Below, piece by piece: positions 26,295 through 33,407 of a stretch of DNA of 64,000 nt; the first letter of the stretch is position 1; each line of letters begins with the position of its first letter. The stretch comes from Tenuifilum sp040752515 (GTDB taxonomy: Bacteria > Bacteroidota > Bacteroidia > Bacteroidales > Tenuifilaceae). A program made the translations under genes and the position numbers. The DNA lies in the NCBI GenBank assembly GCA_040752515.1, contig JBFMGQ010000005.1:60853-124852 (forward strand), written 5' to 3'. A model generated the notes under the pieces. The model did not search any database and was not told the DNA's origin. It worked only from the letters and a program-made list of their open reading frames with translations.

Positions 26295-26888
26295 TTAACA
26301 ATTATTAACCCTAAGAATGGGTATGAACTTTAGAATTGCGGTAACTGAATCTAAAGTGTTTACTGGAGGCAAATCGGCAAGTTTACGGGCACGATTAATT
26401 TTGACAATATCCATGTCATCGCGTTCAAATCCAAAAAGATACCTGTAAGCAATGGCTACCTTGAGGGTTGTTGGTCGGCATCGAACAGTTAAGGGCGAAT
26501 ATCGGCCGGGATGAATATGAATGTAAAACTCATCGTTTTGACCTAAACGCATAACCCATCGAGAACCATCGCTTAGAATTAAACTACGGAAGGCCTTTGC
26601 CGGTAAACCAAGCCAGTATTTAAAGGTATTGGAGTTGTTTACCCCATTGTTCCTGAAATGCAAATTTACCTCATTAACAATCCCTCCCACTGTGAGGTTG
26701 CCCAAGTAAAAGTCAAGCAAGGTGCCCCCAATATAATTCAAGTATTGGCTGAAATCCGCTTCGCCCTTCCACCGGTTTTGCTCAATTTGGCTGCAAACAT
26801 AATTGCGGTGGTGCTTCCATGGATTAAAAGCCACCGGCTTATACTCCGGTATACATACGGCTTGTCCGTTTTGATATTTATCAGCCAT
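26295..26888 (-). CDS. hypothetical protein divergent from crp-like gene
   Basis: This 197-residue protein is not one I recognise. It has no signal peptide or membrane segment. The second half has strand-rich segments (SRWVMRLGQNDEFYIHIHPG, SPLTVRCRPTTLKVAIAY). The N-terminus is Trp/Tyr-rich (NPWKHHRNYVCSQIEQNRW). The ATG at 26888 is chosen over an upstream TTG at 26900. It is transcribed away from the Crp/Fnr gene with about 56 nt between start codons, so that regulator may control it (inference). Confidence 0.65.
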   Translation of the reverse strand: MADKYQNGQAVCIPEYKPVAFNPWKHHRNYVCSQIEQNRWKGEADFSQYLNYIGGTLLDFYLGNLTVGGIVNEVNLHFRNNGVNNSNTFKYWLGLPAKAFRSLILSDGSRWVMRLGQNDEFYIHIHPGRYSPLTVRCRPTTLKVAIAYRYLFGFERDDMDIVKINRARKLADLPPVNTLDSVTAILKFIPILRVNNC

Positions 26889-26918
26889 AGCTTTAAGCAA
26901 ACCTTACCTCTTAATTGT

Positions 26919-26926
26919 TTACTTTG
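26919..26926 (+). promoter_or_regulatory. -7 box for the Crp/Fnr gene
   Basis: TTACTTTG is one mismatch from TAnnTTTG. Its predicted start near 26933 excludes the in-frame ATG at 26915 and supports the ATG at 26945. Confidence 0.4.
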
Positions 26927-26944
26927 TGGCAAATTACAAAAATC

Positions 26945-27613
26945 ATGTTTAAAACAATAGCCCTATCGCCAATATTTCGAGGGTTAACGGAGGTTGAAGT
27001 TGAACAATTACTAAATGACACTCCACATAACATACGCTCGTATAGCAAAGGACAAACCATAGCCCAGCGAACCGAGGAAGTTCGAAATTTGTGCATTGTA
27101 GTTGAAGGGAGTGTGAAAGGCGAAATGGTAGACTTTTCGGGTAAAATCCTTAAAATTGAAGAGATGCATACCCCAATGCCCATTGCTCATGCTTTTCTTT
27201 TTGGCGATAGTAACAGGTTCCCGGTTGATGTAATAGCACTTGAGGATTGTAAAATACTTTACATTCCGAAGGTTGAATTTCTTGGTTTGATGCAAAAAAA
27301 TGCACAGGTACTAACAAATTACCTCAATTCAATATCAAACAGGGCGCAATTTCTATCGAATAAGTTGTGGTTCCTTTCGTTTAAAACCATAAAAGAGAAA
27401 ATAGCTCATTACCTGTTAAATCTGTCAAAAAGCGAGGTAAGAACTACCTTAATCCTACCAAAATCGCATCAGGAACTGGCAGAGTTTTTCGGAGTTACAC
27501 GCCCGGCTTTAGCAAGAGTTTTTGCCGAAATGCAGGACGAAGGAATAATTCACATTAACCGGCGCGAAGTCACCATACTCAACAGAGCCAAACTGCTGGA
27601 AATGATAAAGTAA
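26945..27613 (+). CDS. Crp/Fnr-family transcriptional regulator
   Basis: This 222-residue protein has an N-terminal cyclic-nucleotide-binding-like barrel (FRGLTEVEVEQLLNDTPHN, LCIVVEGSVKGEM). A dimer helix and a C-terminal Crp-type helix-turn-helix follow (SHQELAEFFGVTRPALARVFAEMQ). The barrel lacks the GE...R phosphate cassette (it reads MPIAHAFLFGDSNRFP), so cAMP is an unlikely ligand. There is no N-terminal Cys cluster for an Fnr-type iron-sulphur centre. The effector is unknown. Its stop abuts the convergent glycosyltransferase with no gap. Confidence 0.9.
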   Translation: MFKTIALSPIFRGLTEVEVEQLLNDTPHNIRSYSKGQTIAQRTEEVRNLCIVVEGSVKGEMVDFSGKILKIEEMHTPMPIAHAFLFGDSNRFPVDVIALEDCKILYIPKVEFLGLMQKNAQVLTNYLNSISNRAQFLSNKLWFLSFKTIKEKIAHYLLNLSKSEVRTTLILPKSHQELAEFFGVTRPALARVFAEMQDEGIIHINRREVTILNRAKLLEMIK

Positions 27614-28603
27614 CTACCTATAAAAGCTTTTGGTAAAAGCGCCACTAGGCTTTTTACCATGCACCACCCATAGCCAGAGAGCATACATAAAACCTAATCC
27701 ATAGCCGTAAAGTTGCACCCATGCTGCCACAACTCCCAGTATGGCAATCCTAATTGGGTTACCCTTCAATAACGAATCGACAAATAATGCAACAGAGTAA
27801 ATAAGAGGCATAATTAAAGTGACAGGGTAAAGCAACGAGAGCAAAATTGCAGCACTCATTGCCAGAACAAACCCTGCTGGCAAAAGATGAACCAGTTTAA
27901 GCGAGTTACGGTGATTTATGCTAAGGTTAATTCGAGCCATGCCGGAGTTAAAGACCTGCTTGAAGAACTTTCGGAAATCGGTACGACGCTTATGGTAAAC
28001 AAATGCCTTAGGGAAAAGCCTACTCCGAAAGCCCATCTCGAAAAGCCGAAGGCTTAAATCAACGTCCTCGCCAAAGCGCATATTTGAAAAACCGCCAACA
28101 GCCCTAAAAACCTCTGCATTAATGCCCATGTTAAAGCTGCGAGGTGTAAAACGCTCCAGCTTGACTTTACCGCCCCGGATTCCGCCTGTTGTGAAAAACG
28201 AAGTCATGGAATACCCAATGGCTTTCTGCACATCGGTGAATGAAGGATGAGTAGCATCGGGCCCCCCAAAAAAATCGACATAGCCAGAGACAAGCTCTTC
28301 CTCAACATGAGTAAAGTAGTCAACAGGAATTATGCAGTCGGAATCAAAAAAAATTAAAAATTCGCCGTTAGCCCTTTCGGCACCATAGTTTCGTGTTAAA
28401 CCTGGTCCAGAATTGTCTTTGAAAAAATATTGAATATTCAGGGTTGAAGAGTAACGGTTTACCACATCGCCGCATCTTTCAGCAGAACCGTCTTCAACAA
28501 CTATCACTTCAAAATCCCTGAATTTTTGGGAACTAAGGCTATGAAGGAGCTCATCTACTTCGCCTGGCCGATTATAAACAGGAATAATTACAGAAAAACG
28601 CAT
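27614..28603 (-). CDS. family 2 glycosyltransferase with C-terminal membrane segments
   Basis: This 329-residue protein starts with the GT-A nucleotide-sugar fold: RFSVIIPVYNRPGEVDELL, VIVVEDGS, LIFFDSDCIIP (the metal-binding D-x-D) and GGFSNMRFGEDVDLSLR (catalytic base region). The last about 90 residues contain hydrophobic segments (FVLAMSAAILLSLL, IMPLIYSVALFVD), making it a membrane-bound inverting transferase for envelope polysaccharide or lipid sugar. The ATG at 28603 is preferred to a TTG 9 nt upstream. No glycan cluster surrounds it. Confidence 0.9.
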   Translation of the reverse strand: MRFSVIIPVYNRPGEVDELLHSLSSQKFRDFEVIVVEDGSAERCGDVVNRYSSTLNIQYFFKDNSGPGLTRNYGAERANGEFLIFFDSDCIIPVDYFTHVEEELVSGYVDFFGGPDATHPSFTDVQKAIGYSMTSFFTTGGIRGGKVKLERFTPRSFNMGINAEVFRAVGGFSNMRFGEDVDLSLRLFEMGFRSRLFPKAFVYHKRRTDFRKFFKQVFNSGMARINLSINHRNSLKLVHLLPAGFVLAMSAAILLSLLYPVTLIMPLIYSVALFVDSLLKGNPIRIAILGVVAAWVQLYGYGLGFMYALWLWVVHGKKPSGAFTKSFYR

Positions 28604-28800
28604 GGCTTTCAACTTAAACTACGAAGATAATACTATTTGGGTTTTCATTCGTCAACAAAAATATGCCATACACCATAAAAAAAACTTAATTAGACAATAA
28701 CTTTTGGCAAATGTTTAATTGGAGTCAAAAAAATATTTATCAAACAGAACAATTTTTAATTTTTGTTAATATATTCGAGTGTTTAAAATCAATCTTTGGC

Positions 28801-29664
28801 ATGAGGCAATTAAAGATAATTAAACAGGTTACGAACCGCGAAGCAGTTTCGCTCGATAAGTACCTGCACGAGATTGGCAAGGTTGATTTGCTCACAGCCG
28901 AAGAGGAAGTAACACTTGCCCGTAAAATTAGGGAAGGCGACCAGGAAGCTTTAGCAAAACTGGTAAAAGCCAATTTGAGATTTGTAGTATCGGTAGCTAA
29001 GCAGTACCAGAACCAGGGGTTAAGCCTACCCGATCTGATTAACGAAGGAAATGTTGGATTAATTAAGGCTGCCCAACGCTTTGATGAAACCAGAGGGTTT
29101 AAATTCATATCGTATGCGGTTTGGTGGATTCGTCAATCAATATTACAAGCCTTAGCCGAACAGGCCCGAATAGTTAAACTCCCTTTAAACAAGATTGGCT
29201 CAATCAATAAAGTAAACAGGGCATTAGCGGAGCTGGAACAACGTTTTGAGCGCGAGCCAACCATTGATGAACTGTCCGAACTCCTTGAGCTGGCCCCCGA
29301 AGATATTAAGGAAGCTCTCAGAGGTAATAACAGGCACCTATCAATGGATGCCCCCCTTACCCAGGATGAGGATAGCAGCATGTACGATGTGCTGCTCTCG
29401 CCCGATTCACCAATGCCCGACAAGGGCTTGCTGAATGAGAGCTTACGCAAGGAAATAGAGAGAGCCCTATCGACCCTAACTCCCCGCGAGGCAAACATCA
29501 TCCGACTTTACTTCGGATTAAACGGCAAACACCCTTTGACGCTCGAGGAAATTGGCGAGGAGTTCGACCTAACCCGTGAACGAGTTCGGCAGATTAAGGA
29601 AAAGGCTCTCAAAAGGCTCAAGCAAACCACAAGGAGTAAAATACTAAAAAGCTACCTAGGCTAA
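28801..29664 (+). CDS. rpoD: primary sigma factor RpoD (SigA), short Bacteroidota type
   Basis: This 287-residue protein begins MRQLKIIKQVTNREAVSLDK and has no region 1.1, the usual form of the Bacteroidota housekeeping sigma. Region 1.2 is YLHEIGKVDLLTAEEEV and region 2 includes LPDLINEGNVGLIKAAQRFD and ISYAVWWIRQSI. Region 3 follows, and region 4 ends with the helix-turn-helix TLEEIGEEFDLTRERVRQIK. It recognises the TTTG/TAnnTTTG promoters noted in this window. The ATG at 28801 matches the family start; an in-frame ATG 90 nt upstream would add an unrelated leader. Confidence 0.97.
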   Translation: MRQLKIIKQVTNREAVSLDKYLHEIGKVDLLTAEEEVTLARKIREGDQEALAKLVKANLRFVVSVAKQYQNQGLSLPDLINEGNVGLIKAAQRFDETRGFKFISYAVWWIRQSILQALAEQARIVKLPLNKIGSINKVNRALAELEQRFEREPTIDELSELLELAPEDIKEALRGNNRHLSMDAPLTQDEDSSMYDVLLSPDSPMPDKGLLNESLRKEIERALSTLTPREANIIRLYFGLNGKHPLTLEEIGEEFDLTRERVRQIKEKALKRLKQTTRSKILKSYLG

Positions 29665-29673
29665 TTGATACCC

Positions 29674-29706
29674 AACGACCCGTTAAGCGGGTCGTTTCCT
29701 TTTTTT
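29674..29706 (+). terminator. rho-independent terminator of rpoD
   Basis: A perfect 9-bp stem AACGACCCG/CGGGTCGTT with loop TTAAG is followed by TCCTTTTTTT. Confidence 0.92.
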
Positions 29707-29708
29707 GT

Positions 29709-29716
29709 TACCTTTG
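29709..29716 (+). promoter_or_regulatory. -7 box for rpe
   Basis: TACCTTTG is an exact TAnnTTTG match directly after the rpoD terminator and 18 nt before the rpe ATG, giving a very short leader. Confidence 0.45.
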
Positions 29717-29733
29717 CATAAAATGTAAACCCC

Positions 29734-30384
29734 ATGGAACGTTTAGTAGCCCCATCGATGCTGTCGGCCGATTTTGCAAACCTGGCCTGCGATATTGAGT
29801 TAGTGAACAAGAGCCAGGCCGACTGGTTTCATCTGGACATTATGGATGGCGTGTTTGTTCCAAACATTTCGTTCGGTTTTCCGGTTATTGAACGCATTAA
29901 GGCCTTAGCTACCAAACCGCTCGATGTTCACCTGATGATAGTTGACCCCGACCGATACCTTGAACGCTTTCGTGATGCAGGCGCCAACTGGCTTACCGTT
30001 CACTACGAAGCATGCACTCATTTAAACCGAACTCTTTCGAGAATCAGAGAGTTAGGCATGAAAGCAGGCGTTTCGGTTAATCCTCACACGCCTATAGAAT
30101 TGCTATCCGATATTGTAGAATATGCCGATATGGTTCTCATCATGTCGGTAAATCCGGGCTTTGGCGGGCAAAAATTTATACCCAACAGCATCAACAGAAT
30201 CGAAAGGTTAAGGAAAATCATCGATGTAAAAGGGCTACCAACACTAATTGAGGTAGATGGTGGTGTTGGGCCAAGCAATGCCAAGCAACTGTATGAGGCT
30301 GGAGCCAACGTTTTGGTTGCTGGTAATGCCATCTTTAAGGCCGACAACCCATTGGCTGCCATTGAGATGATCAAAAAAGCCTAA
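29734..30384 (+). CDS. rpe: ribulose-phosphate 3-epimerase
   Basis: This 216-residue TIM barrel has the Rpe landmarks. They are VAPSMLSADFANL, WFHLDIMDGVFVPNISFG (metal His and catalytic Asp), LDVHLMI, LIMSVNPGFGGQKF and EVDGGVGPSN. It interconverts ribulose-5-P and xylulose-5-P in the non-oxidative pentose phosphate pathway. That route also supplies erythrose-4-P for the aromatic operon downstream. Its stop overlaps the convergent amidotransferase gene by 4 bp. Confidence 0.97.
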   Translation: MERLVAPSMLSADFANLACDIELVNKSQADWFHLDIMDGVFVPNISFGFPVIERIKALATKPLDVHLMIVDPDRYLERFRDAGANWLTVHYEACTHLNRTLSRIRELGMKAGVSVNPHTPIELLSDIVEYADMVLIMSVNPGFGGQKFIPNSINRIERLRKIIDVKGLPTLIEVDGGVGPSNAKQLYEAGANVLVAGNAIFKADNPLAAIEMIKKA

Positions 30385-30956
30385 AAACTATTTAGCCAGT
30401 TCCTTACCATTTTCATTCCATAAGGGGTCATTATGGATTCTGGATGAAACTGAACCGAACAGATATCGAAGTTCTTATGGCTTAACGCCATAATCTGATT
30501 ATCGAAATCAACAGCAGTAACAGTTAAACCATCGGGTAAGCCAATTGGATTAACCACCCACGAGTGATAGCGACCCACCTCAACAATATCGGGTAAATCC
30601 TTAAATAGATAATGCTTGGGATTAAGTATTTTGATAGGGGTTTGAACACCATGCAAAACCTCGGGCAGATTAAAAAGTTTTGCCCCAAAATATTCGGCTA
30701 GGGCCTGATGACCTAAACATACACCAAATATCTTTTTGCTCGAATGGTAGTTTTGAATGGCATCCATTAACAGACCCGATTCCTTTGGCAAACCTGGACC
30801 TGGCGAGAGAACAATTGCATCGTAATGGTGGATGTTGGAAAGAACAACTGCATCGTTCCTAATTACATCTACTTTAAAACCACCTGTTGAATCAATGTAA
30901 TGGTAAAGATTGTAGGTAAACGAGTCGTAATTATCGAGTAGTAAAATTTTAATCAT
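30381..30956 (-). CDS. glutamine amidotransferase, anthranilate/aminodeoxychorismate synthase component II
   Basis: This 191-residue class I amidotransferase has NYDSFTYNLYHY, the oxyanion strand LSPGPGLP, the nucleophile elbow GVCLGHQALAEYFG (catalytic Cys) and the His-Glu pair in SVQFHPES. It supplies ammonia from glutamine to a chorismate-using partner. TrpG and PabA cannot be separated here because no trpE or pabB is adjacent. It is transcribed divergently from the aromatic operon, whose end product chorismate is the partner's substrate. Confidence 0.9.
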   Translation of the reverse strand: MIKILLLDNYDSFTYNLYHYIDSTGGFKVDVIRNDAVVLSNIHHYDAIVLSPGPGLPKESGLLMDAIQNYHSSKKIFGVCLGHQALAEYFGAKLFNLPEVLHGVQTPIKILNPKHYLFKDLPDIVEVGRYHSWVVNPIGLPDGLTVTAVDFDNQIMALSHKNFDICSVQFHPESIMTPYGMKMVRNWLNSF

Positions 30957-31011
30957 ATCAATTACTTGCTAATGAAAATGAAATTTCTACAAAAATAATC
31001 TTATTCACCCT

Positions 31012-31042
31012 TTTGATTTGTGAATTACATTATTTAATATTG
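31012..31042 (+). promoter_or_regulatory. promoter of the aromatic operon
   Basis: TTTG at 31012-31015, exactly 19 nt, then TAATATTG at 31035-31042 (one mismatch from TAnnTTTG). The predicted start near 31049 lies about 13 nt before the first leader ORF. No other two-part promoter is visible before tyrA. Confidence 0.65.
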
Positions 31043-31061
31043 CAAAACTAGTACGAGAGAA

Positions 31062-31145
31062 ATGAACACAAGAATTAACAATTACTATTATGGCTACTAC
31101 TTCTACTCAAGCAAGTGGGGGCTTGGTAATTGTTGTGTGTATTAA
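31062..31145 (+). CDS. tyrosine-rich leader peptide 1 (27 aa)
   Basis: This short ORF runs ATG to TAA and encodes a peptide with the core YYYGYYFY at residues 8-15, Trp19 and a final Tyr27. Seven of 27 codons are Tyr. Such bias in an ORF just upstream of a GC hairpin with a U run is the hallmark of a ribosome-mediated transcription attenuator. It controls genes for tyrosine and phenylalanine synthesis. Stalling on codons 8-15 (31083-31106) leaves the antiterminator strand at 31118-31126 free. No folded product is expected. Confidence 0.85.
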   Translation: MNTRINNYYYGYYFYSSKWGLGNCCVY

Positions 31146-31200
31146 AAAGGTGTAAACTGAATAAACAATAAAACCAGCCCCGCTAAAACGGGGCTTTTTT
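31118..31200 (+). promoter_or_regulatory. attenuator 1: antiterminator and terminator
   Basis: The terminator has a 7-bp stem AGCCCCG (31176-31182)/CGGGGCT (31189-31195), a 6-nt loop and a T run to 31200. The competing antiterminator pairs GGGGCTTGG (31118-31126, inside leader codons 19-22) with CCAGCCCC (31174-31181), eight pairs with one bulged U. The two structures share the AGCCCC strand and exclude each other. Confidence 0.82.
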
Positions 31201-31203
31201 GTT

Positions 31204-31287
31204 ATGGCATATAATGTAGGAATGATGTTGGATATGAGTTCTACCGTTAGCAAGCAATATTACTATTACTATTATTATTTCCCCTAA
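31204..31287 (+). CDS. tyrosine-run leader peptide 2 (27 aa)
   Basis: This second short ORF starts 3 nt after the T run of attenuator 1. It ends with seven consecutive Tyr codons, Phe, Pro and stop (residues 19-27, YYYYYYYFP). The run mixes TAT and TAC, so it is not simply a slipped trinucleotide. The start may be 31204 or the in-frame ATGs at 31222, 31225 or 31234; an AGGA lies just before 31222. All keep the Tyr run. Stalling in the run (31258-31278) would leave the downstream antiterminator strand open. Confidence 0.85.
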   Translation: MAYNVGMMLDMSSTVSKQYYYYYYYFP

Positions 31288-31290
31288 CCA

Positions 31291-31360
31291 GCGGGACTCG
31301 AACACCTATGTCTTATATGACCAAAGGAATAGTAGGCCCCGCAAAAAACGGGGCTTTTTT
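31291..31360 (+). promoter_or_regulatory. attenuator 2: antiterminator and terminator
   Basis: The terminator stem is GCCCCG (31336-31341)/CGGGGC (31349-31354), extended by a G-U and an A-U pair, with a 7-nt A-rich loop and T run 31355-31360. GCGGG at 31291-31295, 3 nt after the leader stop, pairs with CCCGC (31338-31342), then two more pairs after one mismatch. A ribosome at the stop codon would cover that strand and favour termination. tyrA starts 36-48 nt further on. Confidence 0.8.
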
Positions 31361-31395
31361 ATTGCTAGTAAAGTCTAACCCTTGTGAAAATTTTA

Positions 31396-32310
31396 ATGAT
31401 GGAAACAATGAATTTCAACGATTTAACCCTTGGAATAATTGGCTTAGGCCAAATGGGGGCATCAATTGCTGCTGGACTTTCTGGAAAGGTTAAAACGATA
31501 ATTGGATTCGACATCAATACAAACAATACCAATTACTGCCTAAGCGCAGGGTATATTAACTCCGCTTCAACGTTGGAGGGAATCGCTCAAGAGGCTGATG
31601 TCGTGGCTGTGGCCACACCGGTTGACCAAATTGTAACAACAGTTCATAAACTGCTAGGCAGTGCGAATCAGCAACTTGTTGTTTCCGATGTAGGTTCAGT
31701 AAAAGCACCCATCATGGAGTATCTTTTGAACCATCCAAGGCGAGGGCAATTCGTATCGTTGCATCCAATGGCTGGTAATGCAGGACAAGGCCCACAATAC
31801 GCATCGGCAAACCAGTTTAGTGGCAAATTAGCTTTCATATGCGACGTACACCACTCGGCAAGCCGTTCGCTTGAATTGGTTAAAGGGCTTTGGGGTTTAC
31901 TTGGCGCAAAAATTGAATTTGCCAGCTCTACCGAACACGATAGGCTAATGGCCTTTGTGTCGCATCTTCCACAGCTGGCAGCTTATGCCCTTGCAAACTC
32001 GGTAGCTAATAATCCCAATGATATTAGCAATACGCTAAAAGCCGCATCAAGCGGATTCGATTCCATGACCCGCTTAGCCAAAAGTAGCGCAAGCATGTGG
32101 TTACCCATAGTTAAGCATAACAAGGAGAATATTCTCAGCGCAATTGCCGAGTACCAGAAACAACTTAATCAGATTCAAATGGCAATCATACAGAGCGACT
32201 ACCAAGCACTCCAATCGCTGATTGTTAAAGCAAACGGCATACGAAACACATTTGAGAATCAACAAAATCAAAACATAATAAACCATGACAAACAAAAAGT
32301 TAAAAACTGA
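31396..32310 (+). CDS. tyrA: prephenate dehydrogenase (TyrA family)
   Basis: This protein is about 304 residues. It has an NAD-binding Rossmann motif LGIIGLGQMGASIAAGL, then VVAVATPVDQI and VVSDVGSVKAPI. The TyrA signature is FVSLHPMAGNAGQGPQYA, followed by STEHDRLMAFVSHLPQL, containing the catalytic His block. It converts prephenate to 4-hydroxyphenylpyruvate, the branch towards tyrosine. Its position as first gene behind two tyrosine attenuators fits. Possible starts are GTG 31384 and ATG 31396, 31399 or 31408; the last fits the family N-terminus best but all share the frame. It overlaps the next gene by 26 bp. Confidence 0.93.
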   Translation: MMETMNFNDLTLGIIGLGQMGASIAAGLSGKVKTIIGFDINTNNTNYCLSAGYINSASTLEGIAQEADVVAVATPVDQIVTTVHKLLGSANQQLVVSDVGSVKAPIMEYLLNHPRRGQFVSLHPMAGNAGQGPQYASANQFSGKLAFICDVHHSASRSLELVKGLWGLLGAKIEFASSTEHDRLMAFVSHLPQLAAYALANSVANNPNDISNTLKAASSGFDSMTRLAKSSASMWLPIVKHNKENILSAIAEYQKQLNQIQMAIIQSDYQALQSLIVKANGIRNTFENQQNQNIINHDKQKVKN

Positions 32311-33388
32311 TGGTGGGTTCGATACATCAATAATCACCGATGTTAAGCCCTTGATAATTGCAGGGCCATGCAGCGCCGAATCGCCGGAACAACTGCTTAG
32401 TGTTGCACAGGAACTCAAAAGCATCGGAAACATCAGCTACATGCGAGCAGGCGTATGGAAACCACGCACTACACCGAATTCCTTTGAGGGTTATGGAACC
32501 GAAGCCCTATCGTGGCTTAACCAGGTAAAACAGGAAACCGGAATGCCCTTTGCCACCGAGGTAGCAAATGAAAAACATGTTTATGAATCGTTAAAGTTTG
32601 GCGTTGATTTACTCTGGATCGGTGCCAGAACCGTATCAAATCCTTTTGCCGTTCAGGAAATAGCATCGGCCTTGAAGGGTGTTCAGATACCTGTTCTGGT
32701 TAAAAACCCGCTTAGTCCCGATCTAAAACTCTGGGAAGGTGCCATAAACCGACTTCGCCTGTCAGGAATAAAAGAAGTTGGCGCCATTCACAGGGGATTT
32801 ACCGTTTGGCATTCATCGCCCTTCCGAAACTTCCCCATGTGGGAATTAGCTTTACAGCTAAAAGCCAACAACCCTGACCTAATGGTAATATCGGACCCAA
32901 GCCACATTTCGGGCGATTGGCAATACATTGAGATTTTGTCGAACCGAGCCTTAAGCCTTGGCTTCCATGGGTTAATGGTTGAGGTGCACCCCAACCCTAA
33001 ACTAGCACTCAGCGATGCCAAACAACAGCTTACGCCCAACCAGTTTAAAGCCATGCTTTGCAACCTGTTTGAAGCAAGCAACCCTAACGCAGAACTAATT
33101 ACCGAACTCAGAGCCGAAATTGATGCGGTTGATGAATTGCTTGTTTGGGCATTATCGCACCGAATGGCAATAGCAACCGAAATTGCCAGAGTTAAAAACA
33201 AAACTGGACAGACTATCATTCAGCCCGACCGTTGGAACGAAGTGCTCAACAAAGTTATAGGGAAAGGCCATAAAATGGGGCTTAGAACCGATTTTGTGAA
33301 ACGCCTATTTAACAGCATACATCGTGAATCGCTACAAACACAGGAGGCAATTACCCAAAACCGAACCCAAATGGTAAAATTTGGTTAA
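32285..33388 (+). CDS. aroG: bifunctional DAHP synthase (type I-beta)-chorismate mutase
   Basis: This protein has 367 residues. Residues about 20-270 form the DAHP synthase barrel (PLIIAGPCSAES, YMRAGVWKPRTTPNSFEG, VKNPLSPDLKLW, IHRGF, ISDPSHISGDW). It joins PEP and erythrose-4-P. Residues about 275-355 form an AroQ-class chorismate mutase (ELRAEIDAVDELLVWALSHR, EIARVKN). The fusion is standard in Bacteroidota and places the first and the branch-point reactions on one chain. Allosteric control is not deducible. It overlaps tyrA upstream and is followed by aroB after about 20 nt. Confidence 0.95.
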   Translation: MTNKKLKTDGGFDTSIITDVKPLIIAGPCSAESPEQLLSVAQELKSIGNISYMRAGVWKPRTTPNSFEGYGTEALSWLNQVKQETGMPFATEVANEKHVYESLKFGVDLLWIGARTVSNPFAVQEIASALKGVQIPVLVKNPLSPDLKLWEGAINRLRLSGIKEVGAIHRGFTVWHSSPFRNFPMWELALQLKANNPDLMVISDPSHISGDWQYIEILSNRALSLGFHGLMVEVHPNPKLALSDAKQQLTPNQFKAMLCNLFEASNPNAELITELRAEIDAVDELLVWALSHRMAIATEIARVKNKTGQTIIQPDRWNEVLNKVIGKGHKMGLRTDFVKRLFNSIHRESLQTQEAITQNRTQMVKFG

Positions 33389-33407
33389 CTTTGGCATAAG
33401 ACTAATA

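Noticed and set aside
31258..31281. Simple TAT/TAC microsatellite
   Set aside because: The tract sits in frame inside an ORF, mixes both Tyr codons irregularly and is placed correctly before an antiterminator and terminator. A coding explanation fits better than slippage.
31288..31303. Sequence resembling the complement of a tRNA T-arm (GCGGGACTCGAAC)
   Set aside because: No acceptor, anticodon or D-arm can be built around it on the minus strand. The same bases serve as the antiterminator strand of attenuator 2.
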